Positions 1-8,455 of a stretch of 64,000 bases of DNA are shown here, one piece after another. Where the stretch lies: assembly GCF_019703835.1 (NCBI RefSeq), contig NZ_AP023055.1:1116001-1180000 (forward strand), given 5' to 3'. How positions within the stretch are numbered: the stretch's first letter is position 1; every line of letters begins with the position of its first letter. Both the position numbers and the translations under genes were made by a program. The notes under the pieces were generated by a model. It worked only from the letters and a program-made list of their open reading frames with translations. It was not told the origin of the DNA and did no database searches. The DNA comes from Thaumasiovibrio subtropicus. GTDB lineage: Bacteria > Pseudomonadota > Gammaproteobacteria > Enterobacterales > Vibrionaceae.

Positions 1-1
1 G

Positions 2-259
2 ATGATCACCGACTTCGCCCCTACGGCCACCCTCATCATGGAAGCGCCAGACCTCAACACCCTAGACCCATTCGCTCTCGCCAAGGCAGGCAAAGAGCAC
101 ACCATCGCTTTCACTAACGGCCCCATCGGCAACCAAATCGGCTGGCAATCTCAGAAAGTCCAGTTCGGCCGTCCCAGCTACGCTGACCAAGACGGTACCC
201 AAACCTACTCCATCCCACTGCGTCTCATCGGTGGTAGCGATGAGATATTTAATTGTTAA
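2..259 (+). CDS. Phage major tail (tube) protein, C-terminal part
   Basis: The reading frame is open from the first bases of the window, so the true start probably lies outside and only about 85 residues are seen. It lies directly before two tail-assembly chaperone frames and a tape-measure gene, which is the position of the tail tube protein in siphoviruses. The visible part has the Gly/Thr-rich, beta-strand-like composition of tube proteins, with no diagnostic motif, so the call rests mainly on gene order. Codons are markedly C-ending, unlike the middle of the phage block. It could instead be another small tail protein. Confidence 0.5.
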   Translation: MITDFAPTATLIMEAPDLNTLDPFALAKAGKEHTIAFTNGPIGNQIGWQSQKVQFGRPSYADQDGTQTYSIPLRLIGGSDEIFNC

Positions 260-330
260 CGAACCACTGCGATACACCTTTGCGTTAACCCAGTAGCTGA
301 TTACCAAGCCCCAAATTGAGGACTAATACC

Positions 331-672
331 ATGTTTAAACTTACCAAAAACCGTCTCGTCAAAGCCTGGCCCGCCACCGTCTCCCTTGCCACCGACAATG
401 GCGAAATACAGACCCATGAGATCACCCTCGATCTCGTCCTCCTTGATACTGGCGAATTCAACGACCTCTCGCGCCAAGGCGACCCTGCCTTCTTCAAAAA
501 AGTCATCAAAGGCTGGGACGGCATCGGAGACGAAAATGGCGACCCACTGCCTTTCAATACCAAAACCCTCAAAGCCGCCGTCCAAAACCCTGCCTTTACC
601 GCCGCTGCGCTAAGCGCTTACATGGACGCAGCCCAAGGACGCGCCGCAACAAAAAACTTACCGAGGCAGTGA
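331..672 (+). CDS. Phage tail assembly chaperone (upstream frame, lambda gpG-like role)
   Basis: A protein of 113 residues. The ATG at 331 is chosen because GAGGA lies 8 bases upstream; a TTG at 316 is in frame but has no ribosome site. It sits between the tail tube gene and the tape measure, where siphoviruses encode a chaperone that coats the tape measure during tail assembly. The next frame overlaps it by four bases (GTGA) and lies in the -1 frame. Close to its end the message carries A AAA AAC in the correct phase for -1 slippage, so a longer fused product is likely. No sequence motif proves the role; it is assigned by position, size and the frameshift arrangement. Confidence 0.6.
   Translation: MFKLTKNRLVKAWPATVSLATDNGEIQTHEITLDLVLLDTGEFNDLSRQGDPAFFKKVIKGWDGIGDENGDPLPFNTKTLKAAVQNPAFTAAALSAYMDAAQGRAATKNLPRQ
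651..657 (+). promoter_or_regulatory. Candidate -1 programmed frameshift site (A AAA AAC)
   Basis: The heptamer AAAAAAC is read in the zero frame as ACA AAA AAC, exactly the X XXY YYZ phase needed for tandem tRNA slippage. A -1 shift would bypass the TGA at 670-672 and continue into the frame that ends at 1007, joining residues just before the chaperone stop to Leu-Thr-Glu-Ala. Siphophage tail chaperones commonly use such a shift (lambda G and GT). I did not identify a convincing stimulatory hairpin or pseudoknot downstream. Confidence 0.55.
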
Positions 673-1007
673 TCGCACTCATCGATGGGCCAACCCCCAC
701 CGATGACAACGAATGGCACCAAGAGCTAAAAGACTGGGGGCTACCCATCCCCCTCTCGCCACAACGCTCAGAGCCGACTCTTATCGAACTTTGGCAAGAG
801 AATGCAACGGCACTCGAATGGTGGTTGAGTTTGCCCCAGTTTCTTCGTTGGCATAACGGCATCTGCTTAGGCATGGATGTGCAGGCGGTTGCCGCTGATT
901 TGCAGTTGAGCCAGCGTTCTTACTCCCCCGATGATTATGACCGTCTAAAAGTCATCGCTGCGACTGTTACTGAGAGTGTGAATTTACGTAATGAGTCAAA
1001 ACCTTAA
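669..1007 (+). CDS. Phage tail assembly chaperone, downstream frame (gpT-like)
   Basis: An open frame of 112 residues that can start at GTG 669, overlapping the upstream stop by four bases, or be reached by -1 frameshifting at 651-657. Its end overlaps the tape-measure start by 17 bases. In lambda-type phages the second chaperone frame is made only as a fusion with the first. The fusion product here would be about 220 residues. The protein has Trp-rich stretches (two WW/WH-type segments) and no recognisable enzyme motif. The role is inferred from position and overlap. Confidence 0.55.
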   Translation: MIALIDGPTPTDDNEWHQELKDWGLPIPLSPQRSEPTLIELWQENATALEWWLSLPQFLRWHNGICLGMDVQAVAADLQLSQRSYSPDDYDRLKVIAATVTESVNLRNESKP

Positions 1008-3909
1008 GTTTGCCCTGCGCTTTTCAGCGGATACTCGCCAGTTTGTTAATGGTGTGGGACAAGCCGATCGCGCCGTTGAGCAACTCGGCCAAAAATCGAC
1101 ATCGACGGCAGGAACGTTGCGTGACCTTGATGCGCAAAGCGATCAGCTTTCGACGGCCATGACGAACTTAAAAAGTCATGTGATGGCCGCTGTTGGTGGT
1201 TTTGCGGCGTTGGCATCGGTAAGAGGCATGGTGGGTGTGTATCGTCAACAAGCGTTGCTGATCGACCAAACGGCTAAGCACGCAGATTTGCTCGGTATCA
1301 CTACCGAGGCACTGACGCAATTTCGCCATGCGGGCGAGATGACGGGGATTACGAGTAATAATCTCGATACCGCATTACAGCGTATGACACGCCGAGTCGC
1401 TGAGGCCGCGACGGGTTCGGGTGAAGCCAAAGCCGCCATCGAAGAGTTGGGATTTAGTGCTGCAGCGTTGTCACAGCTCACGCCGGAGCAGATGTTGTAC
1501 AAGTTTGCGGATGGATTTAAGCAAGTTGAGAGTCAATCAGATCGGGTTCGCTTGGCTTTTAAATTGTTTGATACCGAAGGGGTAAAGCTTGCCAACTTAT
1601 TAAAGCTTGGCTCTGAGAGCTTGCGAGAGATGACGCGAGATGCGGATGCGCTGGGCATTACCCTTAATCGCTTTGACGCTAGCAAGATAGAAGAGGCTAA
1701 CACTAGCTTGTATCGGGCGCAGGCCGCTTGGCAAGCCTGGCAACAGGAGATGGTGATAGGTGTTGCCCCTACGCTTGAAGTTGTTGCAGATAATCTGACG
1801 AGTTTGTCTACCGCCATTGGTGTGACTCTTACCGTTGCACTAGGTCGCGGTATAGCAGCGCTGGGAAACAAAACGGCGGCCTCTCTTCGCGCAACACTCG
1901 CCGAACGCAGTCATCAACTCGCCTTAGTAGCACAGACAAAGCAAACCATCGCCGTAACGAGTGCAGAGATCGCTCGCTTACAGTCACTGCAGCTATCCAA
2001 TGGCTTTATTTTTCGCTCTACTGGCGGCGAAAAAGCGCTGGCTATTGCTCGTGCTCAACTCACTGCGGCGACCACGACCCTTACCACTGCTCAAGCCCGG
2101 CTCAATGTCGTCGCGCGCGCCGGAACAGGTGTGCTGGCAATGCTGGGTGGCCCGCTTGGTATTGCTATGATGGCCGCGGGGGCGTTGGCGTATTTTGGTA
2201 TGCAGGCCGACAGTGCGAAGTTAGATACTGAGCAGCTCAAACATGAAGTAGATGGTTTGCTAGGGCGTATGCAGGCGCTAGAAGCTACGCGTCTCAATGG
2301 TGTGATTGAAAAGCAAAAAACCTTGGTTGCTGAGCTTCGCGGCGAGTATCGCAAGCTGGCATTTTCTCCTGCAGCATCCCCCCAAAGCCTATGGCAGCGC
2401 TTGTTTGAAAGTAACAGCGAAATGCGTGAGCGGCAGATCCGTGAAGCTCGCGAGTCGGCAGAGGCGGTATCAGCGATTCAAAAGCAACTAATGCAAGCTG
2501 AAGCCGATTTGTCCGCCCTGGAAGCGCGTTTAGCGGGTAGCCAATCGCCGAGTGAGCCGACAGGCATTTCTAGTAGTGCTAATAGCGAACAAACGGCGGC
2601 CGCAGAGCGACAACTCGCGACTTTGAAGCGTCAAGTGGCGATGTTAGGCCAACGCAGTGAAGCGGCGAAAATTGCCTATGAAGTAGAGCAAGGTGGGCTG
2701 AAAAATGTCAGTGATGCGCTGAAAAACCAGTTGCGGTTGGAGGCGCAAAAGCTCGATAACAAAGCGGCCGCACTGGAAGCGCAGCAACGCCAACAAGAAC
2801 TTGAACGACAAGGCGATAGTTTGTTAGCGCAACTAGAGCAACAAATTGCTTTGCATGGCGTGAGCAGTGAAGTGGCGAAAGTGCGTTACGAGATTGAAAA
2901 AGGCAGTCTGCAGGGCATTAACGCGTCACTGGCTGAGAACATCTTGCTTCAAGCGGCGCGTTTAGACCAACTGAACGAGACAGGCTCAGACAGTCGCCAT
3001 ATTGATGCGTTTTATGCGGAAACCGATGCATTGAATGATGCGTGGCTGCTTCGTAGCGCGATCATGGCTGACCGTGAAAATGAAGCGAAGACGCGAGAAG
3101 AATACGCGTATGGCGAGCGTTTAAGCCGTCTTTCTGCTGTGTTTCAACGGGCTTATACCCAAGCCCAAGATAACCAATCCCTCCAAGATCAACTAGAAAG
3201 CGAGTATTTCGCGAGTCGGGAAATACTGCGGGCTGAACACGAAGCCAATCTCACCGATATTGAACGTCAAGCCATTGATGAGCGCGCCGAATATCAGCGT
3301 ACTGTTGCGGATAACTTACTGACGTTTACAGAGCAGCAACTCGGTATTACTACCAACTTTCTGCGTGGGGCGGGCGAAGAGCAATCCAGCATCTATCGAG
3401 TGTTGTTTGCGGCGCAAAAAATGGCGGCCATCCCTTCGATGATCATTTCGACGGAAGAAGCGGCAATGAAGGCGATGGCAGCTTATCCAGCCCCCGCTGG
3501 CCCTGCGTTAGCCGCGGCCGTGCGTACCATGGGCTATGCCTCGGTGGGAATCGTCGCTGGTACCGCGATAGCAGGTCAAGCCCATGACGGTATCAACCGC
3601 GTACCTGCCGCCAATGAAGGCACCTGGATGCTGCGCAAAGATGAGATGGTGCTCAACCCTAAACAGGCGGATAACTTCCGCTGGATGGTGGGGGTAATGA
3701 GCCAAATGAAACAGATGCAGGCGCAGCAACAACAGTTTTATCGCCAACCTGCGCCGCAGGGAGGCGGTTCACCAAATGTGAACGTATCACCCGCGCCGGT
3801 GCATGTGGCCTTTCTCGACAATGAAGCCCATTTGGCGGCTTATCTGCGCAGTGACATTGGAGAAGAGGCGGTGGTGAAAATCGTACAACGGAATCGTGGC
3901 AGTTTTTAA
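991..3909 (+). CDS. Phage tail tape measure protein
   Basis: At 972 residues this is the longest gene of the phage block, as expected of a tape measure, whose length sets tail length. It is strongly alpha-helical, with long Gln/Ala/Glu-rich coiled-coil stretches at roughly residues 300-370 and 440-750. A hydrophobic Gly/Ala segment lies near 380-405, and a Gly-rich region follows with a C-terminal motif (GINRVPAANEGTW, then LRKDEMVLNPKQ) typical of lambda gpH-like tape measures. The ATG at 991 lies inside the preceding chaperone frame. During infection such proteins are ejected with the DNA and can act on the cell envelope; no lytic domain is visible here. Confidence 0.9.
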   Translation: MSQNLKFALRFSADTRQFVNGVGQADRAVEQLGQKSTSTAGTLRDLDAQSDQLSTAMTNLKSHVMAAVGGFAALASVRGMVGVYRQQALLIDQTAKHADLLGITTEALTQFRHAGEMTGITSNNLDTALQRMTRRVAEAATGSGEAKAAIEELGFSAAALSQLTPEQMLYKFADGFKQVESQSDRVRLAFKLFDTEGVKLANLLKLGSESLREMTRDADALGITLNRFDASKIEEANTSLYRAQAAWQAWQQEMVIGVAPTLEVVADNLTSLSTAIGVTLTVALGRGIAALGNKTAASLRATLAERSHQLALVAQTKQTIAVTSAEIARLQSLQLSNGFIFRSTGGEKALAIARAQLTAATTTLTTAQARLNVVARAGTGVLAMLGGPLGIAMMAAGALAYFGMQADSAKLDTEQLKHEVDGLLGRMQALEATRLNGVIEKQKTLVAELRGEYRKLAFSPAASPQSLWQRLFESNSEMRERQIREARESAEAVSAIQKQLMQAEADLSALEARLAGSQSPSEPTGISSSANSEQTAAAERQLATLKRQVAMLGQRSEAAKIAYEVEQGGLKNVSDALKNQLRLEAQKLDNKAAALEAQQRQQELERQGDSLLAQLEQQIALHGVSSEVAKVRYEIEKGSLQGINASLAENILLQAARLDQLNETGSDSRHIDAFYAETDALNDAWLLRSAIMADRENEAKTREEYAYGERLSRLSAVFQRAYTQAQDNQSLQDQLESEYFASREILRAEHEANLTDIERQAIDERAEYQRTVADNLLTFTEQQLGITTNFLRGAGEEQSSIYRVLFAAQKMAAIPSMIISTEEAAMKAMAAYPAPAGPALAAAVRTMGYASVGIVAGTAIAGQAHDGINRVPAANEGTWMLRKDEMVLNPKQADNFRWMVGVMSQMKQMQAQQQQFYRQPAPQGGGSPNVNVSPAPVHVAFLDNEAHLAAYLRSDIGEEAVVKIVQRNRGSF

Positions 3910-3919
3910 GGAGAAGGGC

Positions 3920-4774
3920 ATGGCGTGGGAAATGGGTGTAGCTCAAGGATATCGAGATTTATTGGTCAAGGTTCATGATTTGGCTGTTGCAAATGGGTGG
4001 ACTGTTGAGCGATGGATCCAAGAACCAGAGGGTGATGATGAACTTATATTGTCGACCAACGGTGGGAGTGAGCAAGAGTTTTTTACTGTAGGGCTCAAAA
4101 CAGATTATTCAGTCACACACGAGCGCTATAACCTAAAAGTGATGAGCTCACTTCAGTACAGCTTCGGTGATTCTTTTGAGACACAGCCTCAGCAGACAGA
4201 GTTGTTTTATTTTTATCTCTGGCAGCACGATATGCCTTATCTCATTTCTTTAGATAAAGACCATATCAAAATTGCCTGCCAAGTCTCCGTTACAACACAC
4301 TGTACTTACTTAGGTAATATCAGAAGTTATGCATCTCTAGGGCATTGGCCCAGGCGAAATGGGTGCTGGGGAGAGGGGACGAGCGCAAATGCAAATTGGG
4401 CAAGCCAGGGGGATAGTTACTCGAACTTTCTTAAATTGAGCAACTATGCAGGCCAGATTATGTGGATTGATAATCACTACTTTCGACCAGCGCTGGTTCA
4501 TCCATCTATGTATACCTACGGTTTGCTCCATTCAGACAATGGCAATAACGCTAAGCGTCATTGGATGATTCCTTTGTCATTAGTCGATGGAAGTTTGACA
4601 AGTGATGGGGGCCGAGGAATGTTGGGCGAGTTTATTGGCTGCTTTTTCATTTCAGGGGCCAATACATCAACGTGGTCGATCATCACCTCCTTTGATGGCG
4701 AGAGGCAATTTTTAGCTATTCAAAATATCTATCGAACGAGTAATGTTGATTTTATGGCATGGGAGCTCAAGTAG
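3920..4774 (+). CDS. Phage structural protein of unknown function (first of a possible pair)
   Basis: A protein of 284 residues. The ATG at 3920 is preferred over an upstream GTG because AAGGAG ends 6 bases before it. It is not recognised as a named family. It is rich in aromatic residues and Gly/Ser, lacks a signal peptide or membrane segments, and lies between the tape measure and the distal tail genes, so a tail-tip or baseplate role is likely. Base composition drops in GC relative to the tape measure and rises again after 5.7 kb. Its overall pattern faintly resembles the next gene, suggesting an old duplication, but this needs a profile comparison. Confidence 0.6.
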   Translation: MAWEMGVAQGYRDLLVKVHDLAVANGWTVERWIQEPEGDDELILSTNGGSEQEFFTVGLKTDYSVTHERYNLKVMSSLQYSFGDSFETQPQQTELFYFYLWQHDMPYLISLDKDHIKIACQVSVTTHCTYLGNIRSYASLGHWPRRNGCWGEGTSANANWASQGDSYSNFLKLSNYAGQIMWIDNHYFRPALVHPSMYTYGLLHSDNGNNAKRHWMIPLSLVDGSLTSDGGRGMLGEFIGCFFISGANTSTWSIITSFDGERQFLAIQNIYRTSNVDFMAWELK

Positions 4775-5682
4775 TGGCTATTTTACGAGCGTCAATTCAA
4801 AGCTGCAATGAAATTCCTGAACTGGCGAAACAGCTAATCTTGGAAAATCCAAATAGTGGTTGGGTGTTTCAGCACAATTATGATGTAGATGGTCGATTTG
4901 TTGTCGAGAGCACCACTGAGCGACTTGCTTTAGGGTTCAACTTCTCCACAGATTGGCCAGAGCAACCTCAACTATATGTAGGTACTGCATATCTCTCTCC
5001 TACTTGGCCCCCGAACTTGGATAGCATGTATGAATCCATTATGGACCGTCCAAACCCCGTCAGTTATCCAGCAGTTTGCTATGTCTTAATGGCTCCAAGT
5101 CACTTTCATATTATTCTGCATAGTGTAGAAAGTGCCGACCTGTGCTTAATCGCAGGCGGGGGTGTTTGTGCTGATGCGCATCCTGACATGTCTGGACATG
5201 CGATTTGGGCCAGTGCTCAGTCTCGCTCAACATACAATGAACAAGCGTACTATCTAAGTGACACACCAGCTAATCAGGGAAGGACGCGAACAACAATGAT
5301 TCGTGATTCTGACGGGCATTGGAGTTGGTATGGATCATCCAAAGGTTCAACACGTTCACCAATTAGTGTTGGTAACCTGTCTTGGTGCAATACTTACGAT
5401 TATCGCTTTTTCCAGAGAAATCACGGCGTTCTGCGTCAATCTGCTACTTCAGTTTTTTTACCTGTGCTCATCAGCCAAAGTGGGTGGGCAGATGTTGGAG
5501 GGTTTGCCCCTAGATTTGATATTACACCAATACGTTTGACATCTAGGGAGTTTTTAGGAGTAGCATCGATTGTTGTTTATCAAGGTACACCTTGGGTTGT
5601 TTTTCCATTTCGGACATTTATGCATGGTCAAGGTGTTGATCCAGCTATTGCGATAGTCCTTGAACCAGGTGACAAACTATGA
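4774..5682 (+). CDS. Phage structural protein of unknown function (second of a possible pair)
   Basis: A protein of about 302 residues. GTG 4774 is chosen because GGGAG lies 8 bases upstream and the start overlaps the previous stop by one base. An ATG at 4759 is possible but has no ribosome site. The protein is aromatic and Gly/Ser-rich and ends four bases inside the next gene (ATGA), so the genes are translationally coupled. Like its neighbour it is AT-richer than the surrounding tail genes. No family is recognised. Position after the tape measure suggests a tail-tip component, perhaps surface-exposed. Confidence 0.6.
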   Translation: MAILRASIQSCNEIPELAKQLILENPNSGWVFQHNYDVDGRFVVESTTERLALGFNFSTDWPEQPQLYVGTAYLSPTWPPNLDSMYESIMDRPNPVSYPAVCYVLMAPSHFHIILHSVESADLCLIAGGGVCADAHPDMSGHAIWASAQSRSTYNEQAYYLSDTPANQGRTRTTMIRDSDGHWSWYGSSKGSTRSPISVGNLSWCNTYDYRFFQRNHGVLRQSATSVFLPVLISQSGWADVGGFAPRFDITPIRLTSREFLGVASIVVYQGTPWVVFPFRTFMHGQGVDPAIAIVLEPGDKL

Positions 5683-7313
5683 CTGCTTTGAGTGGTTGGG
5701 TGTTTGACAACCTATTCGTGTTTGAGGCTTATCCTTCTCCACCACTTCCCGTTCCAACACCTGTTTATGTTCCTGAGCCAACGGTAACAGGCTATGTAGA
5801 GTCTCGTTACTTTAGAGTCGAGACGGTAAGCGTTGAGTCAATCCCAACAAAGAGTTTTTGGGATCGAGACTTTAAGAACTCTCTATTTCTAAGCCCTAGC
5901 CTCATCGATCTTGGTTTTTTGGCTGGCGAGTCAGAGCATGCGGTTGAGTTGTGGAGTACCTTTGAAAAGCCGCTGTCGCTTTCACGACTCGTCGGATTGA
6001 ATACCAGTGGCTTGATGCTAAGTGGCCCTGAAGAAGAGGCCGTTCTTCCTGCGTTTGGGGGGCATTTTGATTATGTACTGAGGGTGAGCAATGCAGTCGA
6101 TGTCAAAATCGATGCGCATTGGTATTGGGAGTTTGATGCGGCAAGCACTGAGCTCTCGGTGCTTGGTACAAAGTTGGTGCCTTGGCCCTATCGCCCTGTT
6201 TATCCCGTTGAAGAGCAGTGGCAGTGGAAAACGGCGGTGATTGAAACCCGAACTCAAGAGCAGCGATTAGCCAATGCTGAAAGTCCACTCCAAAGCCTCA
6301 CCTATCACTACCGTCATTTAACTGCAAAAGCGGTCGACAATGATGCGCGTTTCGCTGTTCAAGGTCGCTATCCTTTTGCGGTTCCGCTGTGGTTAGAAGG
6401 CATTAATAATGTCAGCGTTGCAGAAGGTAAGTTTGAAATTGTAGCGGATATTGGCGAGCGTCCATTTGGTGAGATTGCCATGCTGTATCACGGCCCTTAT
6501 GACTTTGAGATGGTCGATATTTCCGATGTTCATCCAGATAGGCTTGTACTCAAAAGACCAACACTTTATCACCATGACAATGCGGTACTGCTGCCGATTC
6601 GCTTTTGTCTGTCTGAACAAGGGCTGCAATCGACCCGGCGCGGGAGAGCCGCTGAGCAACACATCACATTTTCTCACACTGCCCCTTTGATCCCCCCTAC
6701 CAATGATTGGCCCCTGATGTATCTAGGGCGACCCGTACTTTTTAATCGCGGGCGCGCTGAGGGCATCGCTGATGATGTGGCGTTTAATTGGAAAAGTAAG
6801 ACAACGAGTACGGGTAACGCCGTGCATGTGCTCAATCAAGACTTTTCTCGACACCGCACAGAATGTGAGCTTTTGGAAAGAGACAGAGCGCATTTGCAAG
6901 GCTGTTTATCGCCCCTTAAAGGGCAGTTAAACACCCTTTGGTGGGTGAGCTTTCATCAGGAAATTCAGATAGCGGATAAGTGCAGTCGCGGACGTATTGT
7001 CGTCAGTCGACGCGGCTTCAATGACTACTTCCCTTCGGGTGTTCACCTCTATTTAGCCTGGCGTTCGGGGCGTCAGTTAACGAAAGCCATCCCTGCGGGA
7101 TTCGATGAGCACGGTAATGAGGTGTTGGAAATCGAGGGCGATCTGAGTGAAGCGGTGCTTCCGGATGACCTAATAGGTGGGCATCTGATGCGCTTAATGC
7201 GCCCTGCAGAAGATGAGTGGCAGTTTCAACATAACGCGAAGACATCTGCAATTCGCTTGCCTTTGGTTGAAGTCCCCAATAATGAAATCAGGGAGTTAGA
7301 GCATGGTGGTTGA
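5679..7313 (+). CDS. Phage distal tail or baseplate protein, unknown family
   Basis: A 544-residue protein starting at an ATG that overlaps the previous stop (ATGA). After a Pro-rich linker near residues 23-38 it looks like a series of beta-rich domains, with many Trp and Tyr residues. It lies immediately before the DUF2163/BR0599 gene; large proteins of unknown fold occupy this place in related siphophages. No catalytic motif is visible. A tail-tip structural role is inferred from context only. Confidence 0.65.
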   Translation: MTALSGWVFDNLFVFEAYPSPPLPVPTPVYVPEPTVTGYVESRYFRVETVSVESIPTKSFWDRDFKNSLFLSPSLIDLGFLAGESEHAVELWSTFEKPLSLSRLVGLNTSGLMLSGPEEEAVLPAFGGHFDYVLRVSNAVDVKIDAHWYWEFDAASTELSVLGTKLVPWPYRPVYPVEEQWQWKTAVIETRTQEQRLANAESPLQSLTYHYRHLTAKAVDNDARFAVQGRYPFAVPLWLEGINNVSVAEGKFEIVADIGERPFGEIAMLYHGPYDFEMVDISDVHPDRLVLKRPTLYHHDNAVLLPIRFCLSEQGLQSTRRGRAAEQHITFSHTAPLIPPTNDWPLMYLGRPVLFNRGRAEGIADDVAFNWKSKTTSTGNAVHVLNQDFSRHRTECELLERDRAHLQGCLSPLKGQLNTLWWVSFHQEIQIADKCSRGRIVVSRRGFNDYFPSGVHLYLAWRSGRQLTKAIPAGFDEHGNEVLEIEGDLSEAVLPDDLIGGHLMRLMRPAEDEWQFQHNAKTSAIRLPLVEVPNNEIRELEHGG

Positions 7314-8046
7314 GCTATATCGGGTACAAATTGGCAATGAAGAGTGGTTGTTTACCTCTGCGCAAGCGGATGTTGTCTATCAAGGGCGGCGATGGGCAAC
7401 GCAGCCAATCGAGCGTTCTGGCAATATCGAGCAATCAGATGACCCTTTGAAAGTGGAAACCAGTTTTGATGTGGCTGCAGGCAGTGAGCTTGCGGATATT
7501 GCATTAAATCCGCCACTTAACATTGCCCCGAAGCTGACTATTTTACGCTCCGAGGGACTTGGCTATGAGACCGTGTTTACGGGCCGAATCATGGCAGGTG
7601 TATGGAATGAGGGCTGGGTGAAAGTAGAAGTCGCGCCAGTGCAAACCGAGCTGCAAGTGACAGGCTTGGTCGAAGTGGTTTCGCCGCAATGCCGTTATAC
7701 ACCAGGAAGCAGAAAATGTGGCTTGACGTTGCAAGGGACAAACGTGTCAGTGAAACAGTGTAAGGGAGCGCTGGTGACATTTAATGAATCGCTGCCGCTG
7801 CATTATCAATTTGGCTATTTACGCCAGGGCCAAAATCATTATTTCATCGACCAACAAACGGCTAAGAATCAAGTTTCTCTATTGCACCCAGCCTTAATTG
7901 CTGTGGGTTCAACGCTGCAGATAGTTCAGGGATGCGATCGCACGCTGCAGTGTTGCGCCGAGCGCTTTAATAATGCGGCCAACTTTGGTGGAGCCGCTAA
8001 TTTGCCGACTAAAAACCCCTATGTGGGTGATCCGATTGATAGATAA
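7303..8046 (+). CDS. DUF2163/BR0599-family phage tail protein
   Basis: A 247-residue protein whose start overlaps the previous gene by 11 bases, with GGGAG upstream. The central Cys pair in SPQCRYTPGSRKCG and further C-terminal Cys residues (GCDRTLQCC) match the conserved cysteines of the BR0599/DUF2163 family, a tail-tip component in many siphophages and gene transfer agents. In those systems it lies between the distal tail protein and the hub protein, as here. The cysteines may hold a metal site or disulfides; this is not established from the sequence. Confidence 0.8.
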   Translation: MVVELYRVQIGNEEWLFTSAQADVVYQGRRWATQPIERSGNIEQSDDPLKVETSFDVAAGSELADIALNPPLNIAPKLTILRSEGLGYETVFTGRIMAGVWNEGWVKVEVAPVQTELQVTGLVEVVSPQCRYTPGSRKCGLTLQGTNVSVKQCKGALVTFNESLPLHYQFGYLRQGQNHYFIDQQTAKNQVSLLHPALIAVGSTLQIVQGCDRTLQCCAERFNNAANFGGAANLPTKNPYVGDPIDR

Positions 8047-8055
8047 GGAGTTGAA

Positions 8056-8268
8056 ATGATTTGGGTAGCGTTTGTCTTTGCGGCGATCTCTCTCTATGTC
8101 AGCTATCGCGCGATGAACCAAGATGTTGCCGCCCCTGATGCGCAAGAGCCAAAAGCGCCTGTCATCGAGGAAGGAAAGGCGATTGGCGTGGTGTTTGGGC
8201 GAGCCAAAATCAGCAGTGGGACGGTTTACTGGTGGGGAGATGTGCGTAGTGTTGAAATCCGCAAATAG
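8056..8268 (+). CDS. Small phage protein with N-terminal membrane segment
   Basis: A 70-residue protein with a strong ribosome site (AAGGAG, 5 bases before ATG). Residues 2-18 form one hydrophobic helix, followed by a charged linker and a short beta-like domain (GKAIGVVFGRAKI). Small proteins of this form lie between the BR0599 gene and the hub gene in related phages. The domain after the helix resembles the start of tail-tip proteins that begin with a glycine-rich strand, so it may be a minor tail-tip or assembly factor. Function is unknown. Confidence 0.65.
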   Translation: MIWVAFVFAAISLYVSYRAMNQDVAAPDAQEPKAPVIEEGKAIGVVFGRAKISSGTVYWWGDVRSVEIRK

Positions 8269-8455
8269 GGTCTATCCCTCTGATTTAGCACCCGCGGGAT
8301 ATTGCTGCAGCGGTGGCCGTACTTTCTTTGCTGGGCATGGGTTGAGTTGGGCTGATTTTGTCAAAGAAGGGATTGCGATTTCGGAACTTGAAGAGATTAA
8401 CGATCCAATTGTTGAGGATGTGATTGCGTGGGTAAGAAAAAATCGCAAGTCGTAG
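8249..8455 (+). CDS. Small phage protein (YCC-G-R-FF type), tail module
   Basis: About 68 residues, best started at GTG 8249, where GGGGAG lies 9 bases upstream. It overlaps both the preceding small gene and the following hub gene. The stretch AGYCCSGGRTFFAGHGLSWA resembles a short protein with a conserved Tyr-Cys, Arg and Phe pattern that sits at the same place in other siphophage tail modules. It is probably soluble and structural. The start could also be ATG 8240, but that would leave no room for a ribosome site. Confidence 0.55.
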   Translation: MLKSANRVYPSDLAPAGYCCSGGRTFFAGHGLSWADFVKEGIAISELEEINDPIVEDVIAWVRKNRKS

